From positions 1-23,541 of the forward strand of contig CAZWMK010000024.1 of NCBI GenBank assembly GCA_964635065.1: a stretch of DNA of 23,541 nucleotides, read 5' to 3'. The notes below the pieces were generated by a model. The model worked only from the letters and a program-made list of their open reading frames with translations. It did no database searches and had not been told where the DNA came from. Position numbers and translations under genes: made by a program. The stretch is from CAZWMK01 sp964635065 (GTDB lineage Bacteria > Pseudomonadota > Alphaproteobacteria > Sphingomonadales > Sphingomonadaceae). Shown one piece after another: positions 1 through 7,166 of the stretch (its first letter is position 1; every line of letters starts with the position of its first letter).

Positions 1-656
1 CCGGTGGTGGTTTCCGGGTTACCGTACATCACGCCGATCTTCATGCGCACCTGGTTGATGAAGATGACGGTGCAGCGCGAACGCGAGATCGAACCGGTCA
101 GCTTGCGCAGCGCCTGGCTCATCAATCGGGCCTGCAAGCCGACATGGCTGTCGCCCATTTCGCCTTCGATTTCAGCACGCGGGACCAGGGCGGCGACAGA
201 ATCGACCACCAGCACGTCAATGGCGTTCGAACGCACGAGCGTGTCAGTAATTTCCAGCGCCTGTTCACCAGTGTCGGGCTGTGACACGATCAGTTCGTCG
301 ATATTGACGCCGAGCTTCCGGGCATAGAGCGGGTCGAGTGCATGTTCGGCATCGACGAATGCCGCAGTGCCACCCGCCTTTTGCGCCTCGGCAATGGCGT
401 GGAGCGCAAGTGTCGTCTTGCCCGAACTTTCCGGACCGTAGATTTCGACGATACGACCACGCGGCAGGCCACCGATGCCCAGTGCGATGTCGAGGCCGAG
501 CGAGCCGGAGGAAATCGATTCAATCTCGATGGTTTCGCGCTGGCCGAGCTTCATCACCGAGCCCTTGCCGAACGCCCGATCGATTTGCGCCAAAGCCGCG
601 TCGAGAGCCTTTTGCCTGTCCATTCCCGCTTCCACCACTCGCAAATTTGCTGACAT
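1..656 (-). CDS. recA: RecA recombinase, N-terminal 218 residues (cut by window edge)
   Basis: RecA is the ATP-dependent strand-exchange protein of homologous recombination and the co-protease that triggers LexA self-cleavage in the SOS response. The reading frame from the ATG at 656-654 gives the family N-terminus. Walker A GPESSGKTT lies near residues 74-82, the catalytic glutamate is in DAEHALD (about residue 104), Walker B is VLVVDS (about 148-153), and the sequence ends in loop L2 at NPETTTG. About 130 C-terminal residues lie beyond base 1. An internal ATG at 623-621 is possible but would remove conserved N-terminal residues. The gene is separated by about 100 bp from the receiver gene upstream on the same strand and has its own LexA-controlled promoter. 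Identity is certain; only completeness is lacking. Confidence 0.97.
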   Translation of the reverse strand, partial: MSANLRVVEAGMDRQKALDAALAQIDRAFGKGSVMKLGQRETIEIESISSGSLGLDIALGIGGLPRGRIVEIYGPESSGKTTLALHAIAEAQKAGGTAAFVDAEHALDPLYARKLGVNIDELIVSQPDTGEQALEITDTLVRSNAIDVLVVDSVAALVPRAEIEGEMGDSHVGLQARLMSQALRKLTGSISRSRCTVIFINQVRMKIGVMYGNPETTT

Positions 657-702
657 GTCCAAGCCCTCTCGTAGCAGAACGCAGCGCGCGTTCAATGCAC
701 TG

Positions 703-731
703 TTCGTACCATCTTTGTTCAATAAGAACAA
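703..731 (-). promoter_or_regulatory. Possible recA core promoter
   Basis: On the minus strand a TTGTTC hexamer (731-726) is followed after 17 bp by TACGAA (708-703). The spacing is ideal and the -35 half overlaps the LexA box. The -10 match is weak, so this is a tentative placement based mainly on geometry and operator overlap. Confidence 0.35.
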
Positions 732-740
732 GAAAAGAAC
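726..740 (-). promoter_or_regulatory. LexA (SOS) box upstream of recA
   Basis: Plus-strand bases read GAAC-N7-GAAC with exact spacing (726-729 and 737-740), so the recA strand reads GTTC-N7-GTTC. This direct repeat is the known alphaproteobacterial LexA operator and differs from the palindromic CTG-N10-CAG of gammaproteobacteria. It lies about 70 bp upstream of the recA start and overlaps a possible -35 hexamer, as expected for repression. A further GTTC at 717-720 forms an inverted repeat with the inner half-site. Confidence 0.88.
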
Positions 741-762
741 ATATGAGGAAAATGACGGAAAA

Positions 763-1113
763 TCAGATAAAAACCCGTTCCAGAGCACGTGCGACACAGT
801 TCAGCACATAGGGTTTTTCGATCACAATCGATTCGCGAAACCGTTCCGGCAGATTGCCACGCCCGCGCCCGGTGGCGAACAGCACGGGGATACCGGCACT
901 GCGCAAATGGTCGGCCAGTGGAAAACTCTCCTGCCCGCCAAGATCGGCATCCAGTATGGCCGCATCGAAACCTGTCGTCGCCATCATCTGCTCGGCCTGT
1001 GCGAATGTCGCAGCAGACGCTGCCAGCGCATAACCCAGTTCGTCGAGAATATCCTCGAGCACCATGGCGATCAGCGGTTCATCCTCTGCAATGAAAATAC
1101 GCTTTTGCGCCAT
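763..1113 (-). CDS. Stand-alone receiver-domain response regulator
   Basis: This 116-residue protein is a receiver domain with no output domain. The acidic pair E10-D11 lies in IAEDEP, the likely phospho-acceptor is D55 in ILDADLGG, the signalling threonine is T81 in FATG, and the conserved K100-P101 is in IEKPY. It starts at an ATG 23 bp downstream of the cckA stop on the same strand, so co-transcription is likely and a link to phosphorelay signalling is plausible. It is not an obvious CpdR: the LDADLGG and LPERFRE patterns resemble the single-domain receivers common in alphaproteobacteria with multiple kinases. Its partner kinase cannot be read from the sequence. Receiver identity is firm; function is unknown. 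Confidence 0.9.
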   Translation of the reverse strand: MAQKRIFIAEDEPLIAMVLEDILDELGYALAASAATFAQAEQMMATTGFDAAILDADLGGQESFPLADHLRSAGIPVLFATGRGRGNLPERFRESIVIEKPYVLNCVARALERVFI

Positions 1114-1136
1114 GCCATCCCGTTCCTGGTTCCTGT

Positions 1137-3569
1137 TTACGCCAACGCACGCCTGACGACCTCGTCCAGATCCTGTACGGAAAAGGGCTTGGGCAAAAAG
1201 GCGACACCAGGGATATCGATCGAGCGCCGCAATTGTTCCTCGGCATAACCCGACATGAAAATAATGCGTAGATCGGGCCAGCGCTCGCGGGCATGTCCGA
1301 CAAGGGTCGGACCATCCATCGTCGGCATGACCACATCCGAGATCAGGAGATCGACCGGCGTCTCGCGCTCGGCGAGCAGCGCCAATGCGTCCTCGCCATT
1401 GGCAGCGGTCAGGACAGTGTACCCCTTGCGCGCCAGTGCGCGTTCGGCAACGGCGCGAACCATCGCTTCATCCTCGACGATGAGGATGGTGCCGCTGCCC
1501 CACATGTCTTCAGCCGGGCGTTCGGATCGGATGGATGCCTGCGTCTGCGACTGAGCCGCCACTTCCTGGGCAGGCAGGTAGATGGTGAAGGTCGTCCCCT
1601 CTCCCAGCCTGGAGTCCGCGAAGATATAGCCGCCCGTCTGTTTGACGATGCCGTAAACTGTCGACAGTCCCAACCCAGTGCCGCGGCCGACTTCCTTGGT
1701 GGTAAAAAACGGCTCGAAGATCTTGGGCAGGATCTCGGGTGCAATGCCGGTACCGCTGTCAGTCACGCTGATGGCCACATAATTGCCCGACGGCATGATG
1801 TCATATCCCAGCCGTCGCACTTCTGCCGCGGGAACGGCGAAGGTCGATATGGTCAGATCGCCGCCATCCGGCATGGCATCGCGGGCATTGACGGCAAGGT
1901 TGACGATCACTTGCTCGAGCTGGCCCGGATCCGCCCGCACCGGCGCAAGGTTCCGGCCATGAACCGTGTGGAGCACAATGGTTTCGCCGAGGAGGCGTTT
2001 GAGGAGGTGCGACAGTTCGCCAACCACATCGGACACGCTCAACAACTGCGGGCGGAGCGTCTGCTGGCGCGAGAAAGCCAGCAACTGACGCACGAGATTG
2101 GCGGCACGATTGGCATTCTGGCGGATCTGGTTGATATCGTCGAAATCAGGATCGCCCGGCGCGTGGCGTACCAGCATCAGATCGCAATAACCGATCACCG
2201 CTGTGAGAATATTGTTGAAATCATGTGCAACACCGCCTGCGAGTTGCCCGACCGCCTGCATCTTGGTGGCCTGCGCAATCTGCTTTTCCAGCTTCTGCTG
2301 CTCGCGGTCATCCTTAAGCGAGAGGATTGCCGCCGCCTTGCTCTGCTCTGGCGCACGCGCAACCGAGAGAATCACCGGTTCCTCGCCCCGCGCCTTGAGT
2401 CGGACACGCAGATCGCGTGAACTGCCGATGGCGGCACGCATGACACTGCGCACAGAATCCGCCACCAGCGCCTTGTCCTCGTCCAGTGCGAGATCGCTGG
2501 GGTAGAGGACGTCATCGCCCAGCGCCACGCCGGCAGCCGCGCAAAAAGCGTCATTCATGAATACAAGACGGCCATTATAATCGACCAGCGCCAGCCCCAG
2601 CGGCAACATGGCCAGAAGAGACGGCAGATTATCGATGGCAATAGCTGGTGTCGCGACCGGCTGCTCGTGTGGGCTGAAAATGAAAAGATAGGCGTCGGGG
2701 TCGCTGGCCTCATCAGCCTGAACGGTCTGTTCGACACAATTGAACAGGGCCTGTCCGCCATCGGCGGCCTTCAGTATCATGCTGGAATCGCCCTCGACCG
2801 TCGCAAGATCGGCGAGATTGACGACCCGGTCGGTCGTAACGCCGGTAAACTGGCGAAATGCCGTATTGGCGGCCAGCAATACGCCCTGGCGGTTGACCAG
2901 AACGATCAGCAGACGTGCCTCGCCCAGACGCGTTCCGAGCGCGCCTTCAACCATCGAAGCCGTCTCGCTGATCAGTCGCTCCGACGGCGGGCGCCGCAAA
3001 GTCCACAAAAGATATCGCCGCGTGATTTCCGCCGGACGAACCGTCACGCGCAGCCGTTTATGCTGGCCGTTCACGACATGGCTGACATCGCCAAAGCCGT
3101 TCCCGTCGCGGCGCGCCTGTTCGGCGAGGTTGCGCATGATCAGGGGCGCATCGCCTCCGCTTGCCGCGGCCAGATCGAAAGGCGAGGAATAACCGCCACA
3201 GCGTGTGCCATAGGCGATATTGGCACATATCAGACGGTCTTCGCCGTCAGTGATCGCCAGCGCATCGGTCCGCGTATCAAGCGCGGCGCGGACCAGTGCC
3301 CAGTCGATCGCACCGCCGCCACGGCGGGCCTGTCCCAGCGCCCAGAAATAACCGATCACGCTCCACGCCATGATCATGCCAGCGAAAAGCGCGGCAATCG
3401 CCATATCCTGAAGCGCCCAGCCGATCAGCAACGACGACAGCAAACCAAGCAAGCCCGCGCCGACGATCGCCATTGTCAGGCGGCGCTTCTGTCGTGGCAG
3501 TGGTTGCCAGGCGAAAGGGTCTGGCAATGGCCGGTTCGCCATGGGTTGCATAGACTGATCCGATGTCAT
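1137..3569 (-). CDS. cckA: CckA cell-cycle hybrid histidine kinase
   Basis: CckA is the membrane hybrid kinase that, through the phosphotransferase ChpT, controls phosphorylation of the master regulator CtrA. The 810-residue product has two membrane segments (about 33-52 and 56-78), then PAS-like regions (about 93-190, 215-300 and 315-420). The dimerisation/phospho-acceptor helix has H449 in GGVAHDFNNIL. The ATPase domain has an N box around N561 (NLAVNARDAMP), then DSGTGI, FFTTK and GTGLGLSTVYG. A C-terminal receiver (about 694-808) has D745 in LISDVVMP and K794 in LPKPF. The HDFNNILTAVIGYCDLML signature and domain order match alphaproteobacterial CckA. It starts 33 bp after the flhB stop, so it is probably the distal part of the flagellar export operon. 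Confidence 0.93.
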   Translation of the reverse strand: MTSDQSMQPMANRPLPDPFAWQPLPRQKRRLTMAIVGAGLLGLLSSLLIGWALQDMAIAALFAGMIMAWSVIGYFWALGQARRGGGAIDWALVRAALDTRTDALAITDGEDRLICANIAYGTRCGGYSSPFDLAAASGGDAPLIMRNLAEQARRDGNGFGDVSHVVNGQHKRLRVTVRPAEITRRYLLWTLRRPPSERLISETASMVEGALGTRLGEARLLIVLVNRQGVLLAANTAFRQFTGVTTDRVVNLADLATVEGDSSMILKAADGGQALFNCVEQTVQADEASDPDAYLFIFSPHEQPVATPAIAIDNLPSLLAMLPLGLALVDYNGRLVFMNDAFCAAAGVALGDDVLYPSDLALDEDKALVADSVRSVMRAAIGSSRDLRVRLKARGEEPVILSVARAPEQSKAAAILSLKDDREQQKLEKQIAQATKMQAVGQLAGGVAHDFNNILTAVIGYCDLMLVRHAPGDPDFDDINQIRQNANRAANLVRQLLAFSRQQTLRPQLLSVSDVVGELSHLLKRLLGETIVLHTVHGRNLAPVRADPGQLEQVIVNLAVNARDAMPDGGDLTISTFAVPAAEVRRLGYDIMPSGNYVAISVTDSGTGIAPEILPKIFEPFFTTKEVGRGTGLGLSTVYGIVKQTGGYIFADSRLGEGTTFTIYLPAQEVAAQSQTQASIRSERPAEDMWGSGTILIVEDEAMVRAVAERALARKGYTVLTAANGEDALALLAERETPVDLLISDVVMPTMDGPTLVGHARERWPDLRIIFMSGYAEEQLRRSIDIPGVAFLPKPFSVQDLDEVVRRALA

Positions 3570-3602
3570 GACATGATGGTCTGAAGGCCCCGCACGCGTC
3601 GG

Positions 3603-4694
3603 TCAAGTACGGGTGGGCGGAGGGGTGGCACCGGACGACAGGCGCATGACATAACCGATGACCTCGGCAACAGCAGCATAATGTTCGGCTGGTACGGGGT
3701 CGTCGATTTCGACACTGGCATAAAGCGCCCGCGCCAGCGGCGGGTTTTCAAGCACGACGACGCCGTGCGTGCGCGCCACGTCGCGTATGCGCAAGGCCAC
3801 GGCATCGACACCCTTGGCGACGCATGTCGGAGCCGCCATCGCACCATGTTCATATTTCAGGGCGACGGCATAATGGGTCGGGTTCATGATCACGACGGTT
3901 GCCTCAGGGACCGCCGCCATCATGCGCCGCCGCGCCAGCGCCATGCGATTCGCCCTGAGCTTGGCCTTGATCTCCGGCGAACCTTCGGACTGTTTCAGTT
4001 CATCCTTGATGTCCTGCCGTGACATCTGCATGCGACGCATGAAGCTGAACCGCTGCCACAGCGCATCCAGCGCCGCCAACACCATGACCAGCGCCGTAAT
4101 CGCCAGCAGCAGCTTGACGGCCAAAGAGCCGATCATCGCCAAAATACCCTCGGGACCTGACGTCATGACGGCTTCAAGGCGCAAAGCGTTCGGCAGGACA
4201 ATCGCCACGCCGATGCAGGCGACAATGGAAAACTTTGCCATCGTTTTCAGGAATTCGACCAGGCCCTGCGACCCGAACAGCCGCTTGAACCCCGCTCCTG
4301 GAGACAGCTTCGACCATTTGGGGCGGACATGTTCCCACGTCAGCGTCGGACGCCCCGATGCCAGCCCGCCGGCCAGGGCCGCAATCAGCAATACGGCCAG
4401 AACAGGTGCCATGGCGAGCCCAAGCCTGACCGCAAGTCCGCCCGCGAAATGCAGCGCATCGCCGCTGCTGTCGACCCGGAAATGCTCCGCATCTCCCAGC
4501 AGGCCGGTAAACAGCGGCAAGAGCGTCGCACCAAAGCTGCCCGCCATCAGCGCTGTCACGATCAGGGCGCCGCCGAACATCGACGCATGGCGCATTTCTC
4601 CGGCACGGGCGACTTCGCCGCGCTTTCGCGCCTCCTCGAGCTTGCGCTCGGTCGGTTGTTCGGTCTTCTGGCTCTGGTCCTTGTCGTCCGCCAT
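3603..4694 (-). CDS. flhB: FlhB flagellar export switch protein
   Basis: FlhB is the inner-membrane gate of the flagellar type III secretion apparatus, which switches export from rod/hook to filament substrates by cleaving itself. The N-terminus has the typical QKTEQPTERKLEEARKRGEV pattern, followed by four hydrophobic segments between about residues 40 and 210, a linker, and the autocleavage motif NPTH (about 271-274) in VIMNPTHYAVAL. The length of 363 residues is normal. The ATG at 4694-4692 was chosen; a GTG directly before it (4697) is an in-frame alternative. It begins 4 bp after the fliR stop, so the two are translationally close. The order fliQ-fliR-flhB-cckA continues downstream. Confidence 0.97.
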   Translation of the reverse strand: MADDKDQSQKTEQPTERKLEEARKRGEVARAGEMRHASMFGGALIVTALMAGSFGATLLPLFTGLLGDAEHFRVDSSGDALHFAGGLAVRLGLAMAPVLAVLLIAALAGGLASGRPTLTWEHVRPKWSKLSPGAGFKRLFGSQGLVEFLKTMAKFSIVACIGVAIVLPNALRLEAVMTSGPEGILAMIGSLAVKLLLAITALVMVLAALDALWQRFSFMRRMQMSRQDIKDELKQSEGSPEIKAKLRANRMALARRRMMAAVPEATVVIMNPTHYAVALKYEHGAMAAPTCVAKGVDAVALRIRDVARTHGVVVLENPPLARALYASVEIDDPVPAEHYAAVAEVIGYVMRLSSGATPPPTRT

Positions 4695-4698
4695 CACG

Positions 4699-5451
4699 TC
4701 ATCCGAATGTCGCGATAGCGTCGGCGAAGCTGTCGACGAACAATGTCAGCATCAGCCCTGATGTCGCCAGAAGCAGCGCAAAAGACAAAATGAGATTCAG
4801 CGGCTGGGCAATGAAAAACACCTGAATGGTCGGGGTCAGGCGCGCGATGAAACCAAGGCCGAGGTTGAAGATGATGCCATACACCAGAAAAGGCGCAGCC
4901 ATTTGCAGACCCAGCAAAAAGCTTGCGCTCATCGCACTGGTGCCTAGTGCTGCCACGTCCCCCGCCATCAGGGGAACGCCGGGACGGAACCCCATGTAAC
5001 TACGTACGACGCTTTCAAGCATCAGATGGTGCAGGCCGGTCGCAAAAATCAGGACGATGGCTGCAAGTGCAAGAAAGCGGGCAATGATCGGATTTTGCTG
5101 GCCTTGTGCCGGATCGAACATGGTCGCTGCCGCCAGCCCGCTTTGCAGGCCGATGATCGACCCGGCAAAGGCAAGTGCGGAAAACAGGATACGCACAATC
5201 GCCCCCATCATCAGCCCGACCAGCAGTTCACCGATCATCAGCCCCAAAAGCGCGGCATCGCTGGTGGGGGCTGCGGGCAGATACATCGATACGGCAGGAA
5301 GCACGACCAGCGTTACAAGAAGCGCGAACACAAGCCTTGTGCGCGCTGGCACACTGTCGTCGCCAATGCCCGGCACCAGCATGATGAAGGCGCCGATCCG
5401 CGCAAAGATCAGCAAGAAAGCCGTGACCTGTGCCGACAGCATATCCGGCAT
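4699..5451 (-). CDS. fliR: FliR flagellar export-gate protein
   Basis: FliR is a core membrane component of the flagellar export gate, assembling with FliP and FliQ. The product is about 250 residues, almost entirely hydrophobic, with about six membrane segments. It includes the family-like pattern FARIGAFIMLVPGIGDDSVPARTR near the N-terminus and a GLGFIARLTPTIQVFFIAQPLN stretch in the second half. The ATG at 5451-5449 (MPDMLSAQ) is preferred because the longer reading frame would overlap fliQ by 32 bp, and a purine-rich GGGATAGG lies just upstream of this start. Spacing to the fliQ stop is 7 bp and to flhB 4 bp, which fits a tight operon. Confidence 0.95.
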   Translation of the reverse strand: MPDMLSAQVTAFLLIFARIGAFIMLVPGIGDDSVPARTRLVFALLVTLVVLPAVSMYLPAAPTSDAALLGLMIGELLVGLMMGAIVRILFSALAFAGSIIGLQSGLAAATMFDPAQGQQNPIIARFLALAAIVLIFATGLHHLMLESVVRSYMGFRPGVPLMAGDVAALGTSAMSASFLLGLQMAAPFLVYGIIFNLGLGFIARLTPTIQVFFIAQPLNLILSFALLLATSGLMLTLFVDSFADAIATFG

Positions 5452-5458
5452 GACGCGC

Positions 5459-5722
5459 CTATCCCACAATGATGCGGTTGACGATGACATCCATGAAGGA
5501 TGACAGCGCGCCGCCCATCAAGGGCAAGGACAGCATCAGCACCAGTCCAAGCGCGACCATTTTCGGCACGAAGGTCAACGTGGCTTCCTGGATCTGGGTC
5601 AACGCCTGAAACAAGGCGATGCACAGGCCGACAATCAGGCACACCATCAGCGGCGGCGCACTGAGAACGAGCAGCGTCCAGAAGGCTTCGCGTGTCAGAT
5701 CAAGGGTATCGGCGCCGGTCAT
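5459..5722 (-). CDS. fliQ: FliQ flagellar export-gate protein
   Basis: FliQ is a small two-helix membrane protein of the flagellar export gate. The 87-residue product has the family pattern: a short polar N-terminus (TREAFWTLLVLSAPPLMVCLIVGL), an ALTQIQEATLTFVPKM cytoplasmic loop, and a second hydrophobic helix. The ribosome-binding site is weak (GGGAA close to the ATG). It heads the fliQ-fliR-flhB-cckA group and is separated from fliE by a 75-bp gap that carries a CtrA-like box, so it may have its own promoter. Confidence 0.96.
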   Translation of the reverse strand: MTGADTLDLTREAFWTLLVLSAPPLMVCLIVGLCIALFQALTQIQEATLTFVPKMVALGLVLMLSLPLMGGALSSFMDVIVNRIIVG

Positions 5723-5747
5723 GGTTCCCGACAGTGAAGGAAAATGG

Positions 5748-5762
5748 TTAACAGCCTCTTAG
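5748..5762 (-). promoter_or_regulatory. CtrA-like box upstream of fliQ
   Basis: On the minus strand the sequence reads CTAA-GAGGCTG-TTAA followed by CCAT. This is one mismatch from the CtrA consensus TTAA-N7-TTAA and includes the extended half-site TTAACC. It ends 25 bp before the fliQ start in the only sizeable gap within the flagellar block. The fliQR promoter is a classical CtrA target in Caulobacter. If the second half acts as a -35, transcription would begin almost at the ATG, so the exact geometry is unsettled. Confidence 0.65.
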
Positions 5763-5797
5763 GGACAAGCCTGCGGATTGCCTTTTTCGCCTTGCGA

Positions 5798-6109
5798 TCA
5801 GATCGGCATCCGCATGATGTCCTGATAGGCATTGATCACCCGGTCGCGCACGGCGACCAGCGTTTCCATTGCCATTTCGGCAGAATTGACCGACGTGACG
5901 ACATCGACAAGATCGGCCTTGCCGACCACGGCCTGCGCCGCCACGGCTTCGGATTTCTGCGCGCTCGTCACCGCGTTGTTCAATACGCCTTCCACCATGC
6001 TGGTGAAGGGGCTTGCCTGTGCCGCAGGCACCTTGACGTCACCGCCGATGCCCGGACGCGCCATGGTGCGGGCGTAGGCGGAAGCGGCATCTAAAGACTG
6101 AATGGTCAT
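5798..6109 (-). CDS. fliE: FliE flagellar basal-body MS-ring/rod junction protein
   Basis: FliE links the MS ring to the proximal rod and is the first substrate of the flagellar exporter. The 103-residue product has the expected soluble helical character and a C-terminal family signature: VDVVTSVNSAEMAMETLVAVRDRVINAYQDIMRMPI covers the last third. It lies 14 bp downstream of flgC, which matches the common flgB-flgC-fliE gene order. No membrane segment is seen, as expected. Confidence 0.95.
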   Translation of the reverse strand: MTIQSLDAASAYARTMARPGIGGDVKVPAAQASPFTSMVEGVLNNAVTSAQKSEAVAAQAVVGKADLVDVVTSVNSAEMAMETLVAVRDRVINAYQDIMRMPI

Positions 6110-6123
6110 CGGGCCGTCCTTCT

Positions 6124-6531
6124 TCAGCGCAACAGGTCGATGGTACGCATCGTCAGCGATTTGGCAGATTCAATCGCCGACAGATTGGCTTCATAACTGC
6201 GCTGGGCCGAACTCATGTCGGTCGATTCCACCAGCGAATTGACATTGGGTGTGGCGATATAACCCGCCTTGTCCGCAGCCGGATGGCCAGGGCGATATTC
6301 CTTGCCGAAATCCGAACGGTCGGCGACCACGCGGTCGGCCTTCACGGTTGTTGCACCCGTCGCACGGTCCACAGCGGCACGGAAACTGACCATGCGCCGC
6401 CGGTATGGATCGGCACCGGGCATGGTGGCCACCGAGTCCTGATTGGCGAGGTTTTCGGCGATGATCCGCATCCTCAAAGCCTGTGCCTTGAGGCCGCTGG
6501 CCGAGACCGAAAGGCTGTTCTTGAGGTCCAT
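6124..6531 (-). CDS. flgC: FlgC proximal rod protein
   Basis: FlgC is a proximal rod subunit of the flagellar basal body, exported through the flagellar type III apparatus. The N-terminal rod signature (SASGLKAQALRMRIIAENLANQDS) and the C-terminal pairing helix (SSAQRSYEANLSAIESAKSLTMRTIDLLR) are clear, and the middle has YRRRMVSF. The length of 135 residues is normal. The ATG at 6531-6529 overlaps the flgB stop in a TGATG arrangement, which indicates translational coupling; a TTG one codon earlier is possible. Confidence 0.96.
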   Translation of the reverse strand: MDLKNSLSVSASGLKAQALRMRIIAENLANQDSVATMPGADPYRRRMVSFRAAVDRATGATTVKADRVVADRSDFGKEYRPGHPAADKAGYIATPNVNSLVESTDMSSAQRSYEANLSAIESAKSLTMRTIDLLR

Positions 6532-6941
6532 CAATTGCCTCCGCGACCAAGCGCGATTTTCAAAAGGCCAGTCTGCTTGCGATAAAGATTGGTCATTGCG
6601 GCATAGTCCATCTGGACCTGCGCCATGGTCAGCAACTCTTCCTCGATGGTCACATTATTGCCATCTGGCTTGACCTCGCTGGCACGCGCCGCATCGCGCA
6701 CGCGGACGCCACTTGCCGTCTCGGTTGCCGTGCCAATGCGCGGCACACGCACGGAAATGCCGCCCCGTCCGCCGGTCACCTCACCCGCCCTGCCCAGCAT
6801 CGCGCGGAAATCCGGTGCAGCCACGACCTTTGCACGATAGCCCGGCGTATCGGCATTGGCGACATTCTGGGCAATGGTCTGCTGGTTCTGCGACAGATAT
6901 TTCAGCTTTGCCGTAATCGCATTGAGCAGGGAGAGGTTCAT
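6531..6941 (-). CDS. flgB: FlgB proximal rod protein
   Basis: FlgB is a proximal rod protein of the flagellar basal body. The start at 6941 (MNLSLLNAITAKLKYLSQ) gives 136 residues. The N-terminus has the rod-protein motif QTIAQNVANADTPGYRAK and the C-terminus ends in a helix (LTMAQVQMDYAAMTNLYRKQTGLLKIALG). Upstream in-frame starts would add a non-conserved extension. It is the first gene of the minus-strand flagellar block, and its upstream region holds a CtrA-like box. It is divergent from the PEP-CTERM gene across about 225 bp. Confidence 0.96.
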   Translation of the reverse strand: MNLSLLNAITAKLKYLSQNQQTIAQNVANADTPGYRAKVVAAPDFRAMLGRAGEVTGGRGGISVRVPRIGTATETASGVRVRDAARASEVKPDGNNVTIEEELLTMAQVQMDYAAMTNLYRKQTGLLKIALGRGGN

Positions 6942-6989
6942 GGCACATCCGGTTATTTGCCTGTCCGGACCATGCATGAAGGATTTTGC

Positions 6990-7004
6990 CTAACAGCCGG
7001 TTAA
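6990..7004 (-). promoter_or_regulatory. CtrA-like box upstream of flgB
   Basis: On the minus strand the sequence reads TTAA-CCGGCTG-TTAG, one mismatch from TTAA-N7-TTAA, ending 48 bp before the flgB start. It shares the internal GGCTGTTA with the fliQ box. This leaves room for a -10 element and leader before flgB. Confidence 0.6.
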
Positions 7005-7084
7005 TCAAGGATGGAACGCATATCCATGGGGGAACGCGATTTTCTGGAATTATGTCGGATTTCCTTACACACTCCGGGATCACG

Positions 7085-7095
7085 TCAAAAAATTA
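7085..7095 (+). promoter_or_regulatory. Weak IHF-like site upstream of the PEP-CTERM gene
   Basis: TCAA-N4-TTA matches the core of the IHF consensus WATCAA-N4-TTR, but the first two positions (7083-7084) do not. It sits in an AT-rich stretch 26 bp upstream of the sigma-54 -24 element, where a DNA-bending protein is often needed. The match is short and could be chance. Confidence 0.25.
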
Positions 7096-7120
7096 TAAAG
7101 CATTTCATGCATATAAATAA

Positions 7121-7136
7121 TGGCACAGGTTTTGCT
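7121..7136 (+). promoter_or_regulatory. Sigma-54 (RpoN) promoter of the PEP-CTERM gene
   Basis: TGGCAC (7121-7126), five bases, then TTGCT (7132-7136) matches the -24/-12 consensus with the exact GG-to-GC spacing. Counting from the GC places transcription start near 7147, giving a leader of about 20 nt that contains GGAGG (7157-7161) five bases before a GTG start. An inverted repeat CTGGGA-TTC-TCCCAG (7135-7149) overlaps the -12 element and the predicted start. Confidence 0.8.
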
Positions 7137-7166
7137 GGGATTCTCCCAGAGAAATTGGAGGCATCA

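Noticed and set aside
3563..3574. 12-bp perfect palindrome ATGTCATGACAT at the cckA start
   Set aside because: Created partly by overlapping ATG/CAT triplets at the start codon; no similar site was seen at other starts, so an operator is not supported.
6941..6959. TGGCAC...TTTGCC near the flgB start as a sigma-54 site
   Set aside because: The gap between the two elements is 10 bp, too long for a -24/-12 promoter, it points away from flgB, and it overlaps the flgB start codon.
7011..7166. Upstream start at 7011 for the PEP-CTERM gene
   Set aside because: It would place the sigma-54 promoter inside the gene and bury the signal peptide behind about 50 residues.
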